Shown in pieces: positions 16,237 to 24,310 of a stretch of 64,000 bases of DNA (positions are counted from its first letter, which is position 1; every line of letters begins with the position of its first letter). Source of the stretch: Bacillota bacterium (GTDB lineage: Bacteria > Bacillota > Bacilli > Paenibacillales > Paenibacillaceae); the NCBI GenBank assembly GCA_023391635.1, contig JAEWAQ010000024.1:1-64000 (forward strand), written 5' to 3'. A program made the position numbers and the translations under genes. The notes beneath the pieces are model-generated. The model was not told the origin of the DNA, searched no databases, and saw nothing but the letters and a program-made list of their open reading frames with translations.

Positions 16237-18225
16237 TCACGCCTTCTTGCTCTGCTCCGCCAGCGCTTGCTTGCCGGCTTCCAGCAGCGCGATGATGCGG
16301 TCGACGTCGTAGACGCCGCCCTTCCACGTGCCGCCGCTGGCTGCTTGCAGCGCCGCCCAAAGCCGGGTGTCGTCCGGCAGATCGGGATCTTCCGCGAGCT
16401 CCGGATGAGGCGGTCGGCGCAGCAGCTCGGCCGCGCCTGCTTCCGGCGTTGCCGGACGTTCTCCGCTTCCGGCCATATTCACGGTTCCTTCCAGCTTCGC
16501 CGTATCGACGCGGATGTCGATCCAATCTCCGTGGCGAAGCTTGCCGACAGGACCGCCGACCAGCGCTTCCGGGCCGATATGGCCGATGCAGGCGCCGGTC
16601 GACACGCCCGAGAAACGGGCGTCCGTCAAGAGCGACACTTCCTTGCCATAAGACAGATGCTTGAGCGCGGATGTGAGCTGGTACGTCTCCTCCATCCCCG
16701 TACCGGACGGCCCCCGCCCGATCAGCACCAGCACGTCCCCGGCGGCGATGCCGCCTGTCTTGATAGCGCGGATAGCCGCCCGCTCGGTCGTGAACACCTT
16801 GGCCCGGCCCAGATGATGGAAGACGCCTTGTTCGTCGAGCTTGGACGGATCGATCGCCGCCGACTTGATGACGGAGCCTTCGGGGGCGATGTTGCCGATC
16901 GGGAACGTCACGGTTGACGCCATGCCGGCAGCCCGCGCGCGGGCGGGCGAATAGATGACGGTATCGGAATCGATGCTGTCTGTCTCCTGCAATTGCCGCC
17001 GCATGCGCGCGCGCCGTTCGGACGATTCCCACCAATCCAGGTTGCGGCCGAGCGTCTCTCCCGTCACGGTCAGCGCGGATTCATCCAACGCCCCCAGCTT
17101 GCGCAGGTGCAGCATGACTTCCGGCACGCCGCCGGCAAGGAACACCCGTACCGTCGGATGCGGTATCGGGCCGTTGGGCAGCACGCTGACGAGCCGCGGG
17201 ACGCTGCGGTTCACTTCCGCCCAGTCCGCGGCTTCAGGCACTTTCAATCCCGCCGCGTGTGCGATTGCCGGAATATGCAGCAGCAGGTTGGTCGAACCGC
17301 CGAATGCGGCGTGCAACACCATCGCATTGCGAATCGCGGCATCGGTCAGTATGCGGTCGCCGGTAATCCGCCGCTCGGCCATATGCAGCGCAGCGCGGGC
17401 CGTCTGCCTGGCCATCTCGGCCCACACGGGCTGACCGGACGGCGCGAGCGCCGCATGCGGCACCGTGAGGCCGAGCGCTTCGGCCACCACCTGGGAAGTC
17501 GCGGCGGTGCCGAGGAATTGGCAGCCGCCGCCCGGCGTCGCGCAGGCGCGGCAGCCGAGATCGGCCGCCTCTTGCAGCGAGAGCTCGCCGTTCGCGAAGC
17601 GGGCGCCGATCGTCTGGATTTTGCCCGCGTCTTCGCCGCTTGTCGGCGGGAGCGTGACGCCGCCAGGCACGATGGCGACCGGCAGCCCTCGTATCCCGGC
17701 CAGCGCCGCCGTCATCGCGGGCAGTCCCTTGTCGCAGGTGGCGACTCCGATGACCGCCGAACGGGTCGGAAGCGAACGAATCAGGCGCCGCATGACGATA
17801 GCGGCATCGTTGCGGTAAGGCAGTGAATCATACATGCCGGCCGTACCTTGGGAGCGCCCGTCGCATGGGTCGCTGACATAGCCTGCGAACGGCACGCCGC
17901 CCGCTTGCGCGATCTCGCGGGCTGCTTCCTTCATGAGCAGGCCGATTTCCCAATGGCCCGTATGGTAGCCGAGCGCCAGCGGGGAGCCGTCTTCGTTGCG
18001 GATGCCGCCCTGCGTGCCCAGAATCAACACTTGTTTGCCGTTCAGTCGGGACGGGCTCCAGCCCATCCCCACATTTTGCGAGAGTCCGAACAGATCGCCG
18101 CTTGGCGCCTCGCGGAGCATGTCCTCCGTGAGGGGAAGCGAGCCTTGCGGCCCTGCCGCGTGCGTCTGGATGCGGAAATCTATGGACTGGTCGGGTCCCA
18201 TGATTGCTTCCAAGCCGGATGCCAT
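16237..18225 (-). CDS. D-xylonate dehydratase, YjhG/YagF type (IlvD/Edd superfamily)
   Basis: Fe-S dehydratase that removes water from a sugar acid to give the 2-keto-3-deoxy acid; 662 aa. Cluster-ligand cysteines are visible in SDPCDGRSQG (about 118), GVATCDKGLPA (about 164) and ACATPGGGCQFLG (about 227), the last being characteristic of YjhG/YagF proteins. The protein lacks the N-terminal layout of IlvD, so branched-chain biosynthesis is unlikely. It is the third enzyme gene after the IclR regulator, following the FAH-family dehydratase and the semialdehyde dehydrogenase, which together fit the oxidative (Weimberg) route from xylonate or arabonate to 2-oxoglutarate. Confidence 0.88.
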   Translation of the reverse strand: MASGLEAIMGPDQSIDFRIQTHAAGPQGSLPLTEDMLREAPSGDLFGLSQNVGMGWSPSRLNGKQVLILGTQGGIRNEDGSPLALGYHTGHWEIGLLMKEAAREIAQAGGVPFAGYVSDPCDGRSQGTAGMYDSLPYRNDAAIVMRRLIRSLPTRSAVIGVATCDKGLPAMTAALAGIRGLPVAIVPGGVTLPPTSGEDAGKIQTIGARFANGELSLQEAADLGCRACATPGGGCQFLGTAATSQVVAEALGLTVPHAALAPSGQPVWAEMARQTARAALHMAERRITGDRILTDAAIRNAMVLHAAFGGSTNLLLHIPAIAHAAGLKVPEAADWAEVNRSVPRLVSVLPNGPIPHPTVRVFLAGGVPEVMLHLRKLGALDESALTVTGETLGRNLDWWESSERRARMRRQLQETDSIDSDTVIYSPARARAAGMASTVTFPIGNIAPEGSVIKSAAIDPSKLDEQGVFHHLGRAKVFTTERAAIRAIKTGGIAAGDVLVLIGRGPSGTGMEETYQLTSALKHLSYGKEVSLLTDARFSGVSTGACIGHIGPEALVGGPVGKLRHGDWIDIRVDTAKLEGTVNMAGSGERPATPEAGAAELLRRPPHPELAEDPDLPDDTRLWAALQAASGGTWKGGVYDVDRIIALLEAGKQALAEQSKKA

Positions 18226-18253
18226 ACTTTGCGCGCCTCCTCTTTCGCCTCGG

Positions 18254-19729
18254 TTAAGATTTGATGAACACCGTCTTGATCGAAGTGAAAAATTCGATCG
18301 CGGCCTGCCCCTGCTCGCGCGAATGCGAGCTGGAACCCTTCATGCCGCCGAACGGCGCCTGTAGCTCAACGCCGGCGGTCTCTGCGTTGATCCGAATCAA
18401 GCCCGCATCGACTTCGTTGATGAAGCTCAACATGCTGCCGATGTCTCGCGTATAGATCGAAGCGCTGAGGCCGAATTCCGTATCGTTGGCGAGCGCGATC
18501 GCATGCCGTAAATCGTCCGCCTCGATCAAGGCCAGCACCGGCCCGAATATTTCCTCCTGCGCGATCGCCATGTCCGACGCGACGTTGTCGAACACCGCGG
18601 GGGTAATGTAATATCCGCCGGCCAGCTCGGGGTCCTCCGGCTTCGTGCCGCCCCAGAGCAGTCTGGCGCCCTCCTCGATTCCTTGGCGGACATACGCCTC
18701 CACCGTCTCCAGCTGCTTCTCGCTCGAACACGGCCCCAGCCAGGTAGACGGTTCGAGGCCGTCGCCAACCTTGAGCGATTTTACGCGGGCCAACAGCTTC
18801 TCCTTGAACGGCTCCATGACCGTCCGCTCGACGATGACCCGACTGGTCGCCGTGCACTTCTGTCCGGTGGAGCGCAGTCCCCCGCTGATCGTGCCTTCTA
18901 CGGCGAGATCGAGATCAGCGTCCTTCGCGACGATGACCGGATTTTTGCCGCCCATCTCCAACTGGTATTTGGCGCCTCTGGCCAGCGCGGCTTGGCCGAC
19001 CTGCTTGCCGACCGTATTCGAGCCGGTGAAGGTGACGCCATGGACGCCGGGATGCGCGGCCAGTCCTTGGCCGACGACGCGGCCGCTGCCGACGACCATA
19101 TTGATCGCGCCGGCCGGAAATCCCGCATCATGGAACGCCTGCATGACGGCTGCGGCGGTTACCGCCGTTTCCGTCGCCGGCTTCCAGACGACCGTATTGC
19201 CATAGATGAGCGCCGGGGCGATCTTCCATACGGGAATCGCGACGGGAAAATTCCACGGCGAGATGACGCCGACGACGCCAAGCGGCGAGCGCGTCGTGAA
19301 CATGAGCGCCTCCGCGTCGGTCGACGGGATGAGGTCGCCGATCTTGCGCATCCCTTCGCCCGCATAATAGCGCAGGATCGCGACTCCGCGCATCGTCTCT
19401 CCCTTCGCCTCCGCGAACGTCTTGCCCATCTCGCGCGTCATCGTCCGGCCGATCTCGTCCGCGCGGGCTTCCACCAAGGCCGCCGCCTTGTACAGCAGGT
19501 CTCCGCGCTGCGCGCCGGTCAGCCCGCGCCAGCCTGGACGTGCCGCGTTCGCCGCCGCGACGGCCGTATCCAGCTGCTGCGCCGTCGATTCGGAGACGTA
19601 GCCGACGACTTCGCCGGGGTTCGCGGGATTCGTGCTTGCGGTCGCGGAACCGCCCGTCGCCGCAGGCTGCCAAGCGCCATCGATATAATTGCGGATCGTG
19701 GGAACGGATGCAGATGTAGTACTGTTCAT
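18254..19729 (-). CDS. Aldehyde dehydrogenase, probable 2-oxoglutarate semialdehyde dehydrogenase
   Basis: NAD(P)+-dependent dehydrogenase, 491 aa, that would oxidise 2,5-dioxopentanoate to 2-oxoglutarate, the last Weimberg step. Seen: the general base Glu in LEMGGKNPVIV (about 259), the nucleophile Cys in GLRSTGQKCTATSR (about 293), and the cofactor-site motif SPWNFPVAIPVWKIAPAL (about 158). AAGGAG precedes the ATG. The family covers many aldehydes, so the substrate rests on its neighbours, the pentonate and keto-deoxy-pentonate dehydratases. It begins 30 bp after the FAH-family gene ends. Confidence 0.85.
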   Translation of the reverse strand: MNSTTSASVPTIRNYIDGAWQPAATGGSATASTNPANPGEVVGYVSESTAQQLDTAVAAANAARPGWRGLTGAQRGDLLYKAAALVEARADEIGRTMTREMGKTFAEAKGETMRGVAILRYYAGEGMRKIGDLIPSTDAEALMFTTRSPLGVVGVISPWNFPVAIPVWKIAPALIYGNTVVWKPATETAVTAAAVMQAFHDAGFPAGAINMVVGSGRVVGQGLAAHPGVHGVTFTGSNTVGKQVGQAALARGAKYQLEMGGKNPVIVAKDADLDLAVEGTISGGLRSTGQKCTATSRVIVERTVMEPFKEKLLARVKSLKVGDGLEPSTWLGPCSSEKQLETVEAYVRQGIEEGARLLWGGTKPEDPELAGGYYITPAVFDNVASDMAIAQEEIFGPVLALIEADDLRHAIALANDTEFGLSASIYTRDIGSMLSFINEVDAGLIRINAETAGVELQAPFGGMKGSSSHSREQGQAAIEFFTSIKTVFIKS

Positions 19730-19759
19730 TTTGAGTCTCTCTCCTTGTCTTCGCCCGGC

Positions 19760-20638
19760 TTAGGCCGATGCGGCAATATTGACCAGCGTGCCGATGCCGC
19801 CGACTTCGATCTCGATCCGGTCGCCCGGCTGCAGCGTAAATTGATTCGGAGGTACGATGCAAGTGCCTGTCAGCAGCACCGTTCCGTCGAACAGGATATT
19901 GTCCTTGCGCAAATAATCGACCAGTTCCTCCAGCTTGCGCTTGAGCTTGCCCGTGGAAGCCGATTCGTCGACCGCCAGCTCGCCGTTTCGGTAAATCCGG
20001 CAGGCGATGAGCAGATCGTAGGGATCGCCCACCGTTTCCGTCAGCCGGATGGCCGGTCCGATCGCGCAGGAGCGCTTCCATATTTTCGCCTGCGGCAGGT
20101 AGAGCGGGTTCTCGCCTTCGATGTCGCGGCAACTCATGTCGTTGCCTGCCGTATAACCGATGATCCGCCCGCCGCGGTCGAGCACGAGTCCAAGCTCCGG
20201 CTCGGGCACCTGCCACCCCGAATCGCTGCGCAGGCACACCTCTTCACCGGGGCCGACCGTGCGGGCCGCGGTCGATTTCATGAACAGCTCGGGGCGGGCC
20301 GCGCCGTATACTTTGTCGTAGAACGTCGACGCCCCTTCCGGTTTGCCGCCGGTCGCTTCGTAGTTGCGGGCTTCCTTGCTGCGCTCGTAAGTGACGCCCG
20401 CCGCCCACACTTCCGGGGCGTCGATCGGCGTGAGCAGGTCGTAGTGTCGCCAATCTCCGCCAAGCGGCGCGGCGCCGTCGATTTGTTCCCGCACCAGATG
20501 CAGCGGGGTGACGCCCGCCGCATCGGCCCGGGCCGTCAGCGAGAGATAATCGCTCTCCGCAAGGCCGTATGCCTCGTCTTGATCGGTGACGGCCGCCAGT
20601 CGGATGCTGCCGGATTCGCGGTAACGGATAATTCTCAT
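19760..20638 (-). CDS. FAH-family enzyme, probable 2-keto-3-deoxy-pentonate dehydratase
   Basis: 292 aa, fumarylacetoacetate hydrolase fold. The C-terminal metal site is visible in DSGWQVPEPELGLVLD (two Glu, near 142-150) and GNDMSCRDIEGENPLYLPQA (Asp, near 170-185), the pattern found in XylX/KdaD-type dehydratases that turn 2-keto-3-deoxy-xylonate or -arabinonate into 2,5-dioxopentanoate. This makes the three-gene set a complete pentonate-to-2-oxoglutarate path. AAGGAG precedes the ATG at 12 bases. A twin of the operator found before iclR lies 31-50 bp upstream. Confidence 0.85.
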   Translation of the reverse strand: MRIIRYRESGSIRLAAVTDQDEAYGLAESDYLSLTARADAAGVTPLHLVREQIDGAAPLGGDWRHYDLLTPIDAPEVWAAGVTYERSKEARNYEATGGKPEGASTFYDKVYGAARPELFMKSTAARTVGPGEEVCLRSDSGWQVPEPELGLVLDRGGRIIGYTAGNDMSCRDIEGENPLYLPQAKIWKRSCAIGPAIRLTETVGDPYDLLIACRIYRNGELAVDESASTGKLKRKLEELVDYLRKDNILFDGTVLLTGTCIVPPNQFTLQPGDRIEIEVGGIGTLVNIAASA

Positions 20639-20668
20639 GGGATAGACACACTCCTTATTGTTTTATAA

Positions 20669-20688
20669 TATCAAACACGGTTTTGCAA
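20669..20688. promoter_or_regulatory. IclR-type operator before the pentonate operon
   Basis: TATCAAACACGGTTTTGCAA, an imperfect inverted repeat (CAAAC-N3-GTTTTG). It is identical to the site at 21600-21619 except for three central bases. On the minus strand it is followed by an AT-rich stretch (TTATAAAAC), so binding would overlap the promoter. Confidence 0.75.
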
Positions 20689-20814
20689 AATGGACAGCAA
20701 ATGGGCCGGGAGCGCGTTCGCGGCATCTTATCTGGGATCGGAAGACCGACGGAGATCGGCCCGGCTTAAGCCCGAGAGCCGGAACCGGCTTCGTCCGTTC
20801 GCCGCCGCTCCGCT

Positions 20815-21576
20815 TCAACCGCTTCGCCACCCCAGCTTCTTCGAAATGTCCGCCGCCTCCCTATTGAGCGACTGCACGAGCTCGGCCAACTCCTCGTCAT
20901 CGACATGCGAAACCATCGTCGAAATGCTCATGGCCGCGGCGAGCTTGCCGTCATGCTCGAAGATAGGCGCAGCGGCGCAGCGGACGCCGGGCTCGTTCTC
21001 CTCCCGGTCGAAGGCGCAGCCTCGAGTGCGCACCTCCTGCAGCTCGGCCATGAACGCCGGCCGGTCGCCGATCGTGCGTTCCGTCCGCCTGACGAAGCTG
21101 TAGCCCTTCATCAGACGGTCCAGCTCGCGATCGGGCCGAAATGCCGCCAGCACCTTCCCGCACGCCGAGCTGTGCAAGGACACGCGCCGGCCGATTCGAG
21201 AATAGCGGATGGCTGCTTTGACGCCTTCCTGCTTGTCGATGTATACGCCTTCGTTGCCGTCCAGTATGACCAAATGCGTCGTTTGGCCAGTCGCTTCGGA
21301 CAGCTTCTGCAGATGGGGACGCACGATATGGCGCAAATCGATGCCCTGGAGCAGCAGCTGCCCCTTCTCCACGAGCTTCATGCCGAGCCGGTACTGGCCG
21401 GATTGTTCGTTCTGCTCGATGTAGCCGTGCATTTGCAGCGTTTTGAGCAGCGAATGAACCGTGCTCTTGTGTAGCTGCATGCGTTGGCTGATCTCGGTGA
21501 TTCTCAGCTCGACGTTCTGCTCGTCGAACAGGTCCAGGATGCGGAGAGCCCGGTCCAACGCTTGAATGATCGGCAT
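20815..21576 (-). CDS. IclR-family transcriptional regulator of the pentonate operon
   Basis: 253 aa. I start it at the ATG at 21576, 9 bases after GGAG; the frame is open 17 codons upstream but would run through the operator. The N-terminal winged helix (about 1-75) has ITEISQRMQLHKSTVHSLLK as recognition region; the C-terminal effector domain (about 80-250) includes VRPHLQKLSEATGQTTHL and RTRGCAFDREENEPGVRCAA. It is encoded just upstream of, and in line with, the three pathway genes, and the same 20-bp site lies before both it and them. Inference: it controls itself and the operon in response to a pathway intermediate. Confidence 0.9.
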   Translation of the reverse strand: MPIIQALDRALRILDLFDEQNVELRITEISQRMQLHKSTVHSLLKTLQMHGYIEQNEQSGQYRLGMKLVEKGQLLLQGIDLRHIVRPHLQKLSEATGQTTHLVILDGNEGVYIDKQEGVKAAIRYSRIGRRVSLHSSACGKVLAAFRPDRELDRLMKGYSFVRRTERTIGDRPAFMAELQEVRTRGCAFDREENEPGVRCAAAPIFEHDGKLAAAMSISTMVSHVDDEELAELVQSLNREAADISKKLGWRSG

Positions 21577-21599
21577 TGCGCATTGCTCCTGTTCTATAT

Positions 21600-21619
21600 T
21601 ATCAAACGTCGTTTTGCAA
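21600..21619. promoter_or_regulatory. IclR-type operator before iclR (autoregulation)
   Basis: TATCAAACGTCGTTTTGCAA, differing from the site at 20669-20688 only in the three central bases. With flanks, 24 of 29 bases are shared, including the AT-rich run towards the gene. Confidence 0.75.
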
Positions 21620-21754
21620 TTTCGCATTCATCTTAACAGACGATTCCCCCGCTGTCTACACATGGATCACCGCTCCGCTCGGGCGCGTCAAGGCAATCGC
21701 ATTCGGATTTGCGGAGAAATCGTCTTCGGTTTGTCGACGGGGTTTCCGCCGTAC

Positions 21755-21775
21755 TTAGGTACTTGAAGTGCCTAA
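21755..21775. repeat. Single 21-base palindrome of the 8-5-8 hairpin family
   Basis: Arms TTAGGTAC and GTGCCTAA around TTGAA. It has the same arm and loop lengths and the same outer TTAGG/CCTAA as the ten-unit array near comEA, with one altered pair that becomes U-G in plus-strand RNA. It lies 45 bp beyond the mutS2-like stop and is the only structure seen in the ~240-bp gap before iclR apart from the operator. Confidence 0.55.
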
Positions 21776-21819
21776 CCCACACACTCCGTTCGCGAACCCA
21801 CGCCCAGGCCGGCGATGCT

Positions 21820-23814
21820 TCAGCGATCGTCGTCAGGTGTCTCGATCGTCAGGCCCGGGACGTGACGTTTGCCCATCTGTTTGCGTTGCTTGCGGTTCTG
21901 AACCGTATCGAACACGATGTCCATGTCGTAATCTTCGCCCGGATACAGCTTCTCCCTCTCGATATAGCGGCGGACTCGCTTGCGATTGATCTTCAGCTTC
22001 TCCTTCTGCACTTGTACGATCAAATTCCCTCGTTCATCCGGCAATCGGTAAACGACGCCTGTGCGGCGCAGATGCGGAATGAACACGACGTCCCCGACCC
22101 GAAGCGCTGCCGTCTCGCCCTCGTCGCTGTTCGCGGAAGCCCCTTCGGCGGCCGCTGCCGGGCGACTGCCGGCAGCAAGCTTGCCATACTGGCCGGACAC
22201 AGGCGGCTCTGGACGGACGGCTGAACGATCACCGACACTCGGAGCCGCAGACCGCCCGACAACTGCCGCAGGCTCTGCCTGGCCCTGCCGCAAACCACCT
22301 GCGATCTCCCGCGCCCTCGCTACGATCTGCGGCGAAATGCCCAGCTTGGCCGCGATAACGAAAGCATAGCTGTTGCCGGCTTCGCCCATGTCCAACCGAT
22401 ATAACGGCTGCAGCGTCTCCTCGTCGAACGCCATTCTCGCGTTGCGGAAGCCGGGCGTTACCCGGGCGTATTCCTTGATCTCGTTAAAATGCGTTGTCGC
22501 CAGCACCACGCAACCGAGCCGGTACAACTCCTCCAACACCGCAATCGACAATCCTACGCCTTCGCCCGGATCGGTACCGGTCGCCAATTCGTCCAGAAGC
22601 ACGAGCGTACCCGGGCCGGCTGCCTGTAAAATATCGATCACATTCCGCATATGCGCGGAGAACGTGCTCAGCGAAGCATCCATGCTCTGGCCGTCGCCGA
22701 TATCCGCTTCCACGGAGCCGAACACCGCCAGACTGCTGTGCTCATCGGCAGGAATCAGCAAGCCGGACTGCGCCATCAACGTCAACAGACCGACCGTCTT
22801 GATCGCCACGGTCTTGCCCCCCGTATTCGGCCCTGTAATGAGCAGGCAGCGATCATCGACCCCGATCTCGATATCAAGCGGCACCGGCTTGCCGGACAGG
22901 AACGGGTGCCGGGCTTGCCGCAGACGAACGATGCCGTCGCGATTGACCGTCGTACGCTCCCCACCGATAGCGAGCGCCCATCTGGCTTTGGCGAACAGGA
23001 AATCATAGTGTCCGGTCGCTTCGACGTTCACGGAAAGCTCGTGGGCATAAGACTCGACGTCCCCGGTCAGCTCAGCCAATACTTGCAGCTCCTCCCGCGT
23101 CTCCTCCGCCCGCAGCGCCGATAGCTCCATTTGCAATCCCGCAATCTCTGCCGGTTCCACAAACACGGTTTGCCCGCTGGCCGATTCGTCGAGCACGACG
23201 CCGGAGAGGCGCTTGCGCAACTCCTTGCGGACAGGCAGCACGTACCGCCCGTTCCTCTGGCTGACGAGCCGCTCTTGCAAAATATCCGCATGCCGGGACA
23301 GCAACCCGTCCAGCTTCTTCTGCAAGCGGTCATCCGCGGTGCGGATTTTTTTGCGGATTCGGTGCAGCTCCGCGCTGGCCGTGTCTACGACCCGCCCCCG
23401 GTCGATACAGCGATCAATCGCCTCCCGCAATCCGTTCAAATCATACATGGACATGGCGTACCCGGCGACCGCCTGGACATCCGCCGCTTTCGACGACATA
23501 TACTGCCTGAGATGTCCGCAACTGCGGGCGAATTGGGCGACATGGCCGAACTCTTGCTCGGACAAGACGTATCCGGTTCCGAGCAGCGTCATGACCGTTT
23601 CCATGCCTTCCAGGGAAGGAAGCGGCGGCTGTCCGCCTTTGCCCAGCAACCGCCGGGCCTCATCAGTTTCCCGGAGCCGCCTTTCAATTGCTTGCAGATC
23701 ATCCATCGGATGCATCGCTTCTGCGAGCCTGCGTCCTGCATAGGTAGACGTGTAATCGACGATCGTCTCCACGACGCGGCGATATTCCAGTTTGTTTAGT
23801 GCATGTATGTTCAT
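21820..23814 (-). CDS. MutS2-like ATPase lacking the Smr nuclease domain
   Basis: 664 aa, against about 780 for canonical MutS2. The start at 23814 follows AAGGAGG at 9 bases. Seen: a helical clamp/coiled-coil region (about 1-270), Walker A TGPNTGGKT (near 333), the family motif SGLLIPADEHSSL, the signature and Walker B LVLLDELATGTDPGEG (near 405) and ATTHFNEIKEYA. A glutamine/alanine-rich linker and a small basic KOW-like segment (LRVGDVVFIPHLRRTGVVY) end the protein; the Smr motifs DLHG and HGKGTG are absent. MutS2 acts on recombination intermediates or collided ribosomes; without Smr it cannot nick or cleave, so a clamp or ribosome-splitting role is more likely. The gene stands alone with a 260-nt leader. 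Confidence 0.88.
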   Translation of the reverse strand: MNIHALNKLEYRRVVETIVDYTSTYAGRRLAEAMHPMDDLQAIERRLRETDEARRLLGKGGQPPLPSLEGMETVMTLLGTGYVLSEQEFGHVAQFARSCGHLRQYMSSKAADVQAVAGYAMSMYDLNGLREAIDRCIDRGRVVDTASAELHRIRKKIRTADDRLQKKLDGLLSRHADILQERLVSQRNGRYVLPVRKELRKRLSGVVLDESASGQTVFVEPAEIAGLQMELSALRAEETREELQVLAELTGDVESYAHELSVNVEATGHYDFLFAKARWALAIGGERTTVNRDGIVRLRQARHPFLSGKPVPLDIEIGVDDRCLLITGPNTGGKTVAIKTVGLLTLMAQSGLLIPADEHSSLAVFGSVEADIGDGQSMDASLSTFSAHMRNVIDILQAAGPGTLVLLDELATGTDPGEGVGLSIAVLEELYRLGCVVLATTHFNEIKEYARVTPGFRNARMAFDEETLQPLYRLDMGEAGNSYAFVIAAKLGISPQIVARAREIAGGLRQGQAEPAAVVGRSAAPSVGDRSAVRPEPPVSGQYGKLAAGSRPAAAAEGASANSDEGETAALRVGDVVFIPHLRRTGVVYRLPDERGNLIVQVQKEKLKINRKRVRRYIEREKLYPGEDYDMDIVFDTVQNRKQRKQMGKRHVPGLTIETPDDDR

Positions 23815-23851
23815 GATAAGTTGCCTCCTTCGGCAATGTGAGAGTGAACGC

Positions 23852-23880
23852 AAAAAAACCGTGCCCGAAATGAGCACGGT
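23852..23880 (-). terminator. Terminator hairpin inside the leader of the mutS2-like gene
   Basis: Perfect stem ACCGTGC/GCACGGT with a 9-base loop followed by seven U on the minus strand, ending 37 bases before the start codon and in front of the ribosome site. The promoter is some 200 bases further upstream, so this hairpin lies in the transcript and can act as an attenuator. Confidence 0.8.
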
Positions 23881-24080
23881 CGACCTCCCGCCAAGCTGAC
23901 GCTTAAGCAGTATCGAATACCGGTTCTTCTCTGGCAAATCCAGGCTTCCGGGCGCGAACGGCAAACTAAACCTCCGCAAATTACGGGGCCGAGCCGTCTA
24001 GCTGTTCAGAAGCCGTATGGAATTGTTCAGATCAGAACCAGGACCAACATGAAAATTTCCCCTGTCAATAGATTGTTAAC

Positions 24081-24109
24081 ATCATATGCGAATCCGTCGC
24101 TCAAGTCAA
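24081..24109 (-). promoter_or_regulatory. Promoter of the mutS2-like gene
   Basis: TTGACT (24104-24109) and TATGAT (24081-24086) on the minus strand, 17 bp apart. It predicts a leader of about 260 nt before the start codon. The whole gap 23815-24310 is therefore two back-to-back leaders with divergent promoters. Confidence 0.75.
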
Positions 24110-24134
24110 CAGACGGGCATTGCCACGATCGGTA

Positions 24135-24163
24135 TTGACACCTATGCAGACCGATGCTAGTAT
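24135..24163 (+). promoter_or_regulatory. Promoter of the ssu operon
   Basis: TTGACA (24135-24140), 17-bp spacer, TAGTAT (24158-24163). It predicts a leader of about 140 nt before ssuA. The start-to-start distance from the mutS2-like promoter is under 100 bp. Confidence 0.8.
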
Positions 24164-24225
24164 TTATCTCAGTTATCACATCGGATTAATCATGTATGTC
24201 AACTGAGCCAACCGGTCAACCGGAG

Positions 24226-24264
24226 GTCTCTCTTATCGTCATTGTTGACGAAGGAGAGACTTTT
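24226..24264 (+). terminator. Attenuator-like hairpin in the ssuA leader
   Basis: GTCTCTC/GAGAGAC close a long stem with an inner CGTCA/TGACG pair, followed by TTTTGT. A weaker stem CTCAGTT/AACTGAG lies before it at about 24168-24206. The arrangement resembles a leader controlled by premature termination. None of the SAM-I core bases is present. Confidence 0.55.
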
Positions 24265-24310
24265 GTCGTTCATGGGGAATTCGAAAACTTTCAGTGGGGA
24301 GTGTGAACCG

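Noticed and set aside
16237..18225. IlvD (dihydroxy-acid dehydratase of branched-chain synthesis)
   Set aside because: Length, ACATPGGGC motif and neighbours fit the YjhG/YagF sugar-acid branch instead.
24164..24310. SAM-I riboswitch in the ssuA leader
   Set aside because: CTTATC is present but the conserved AGGGA/TGGCCC and GGCAACC parts are missing.
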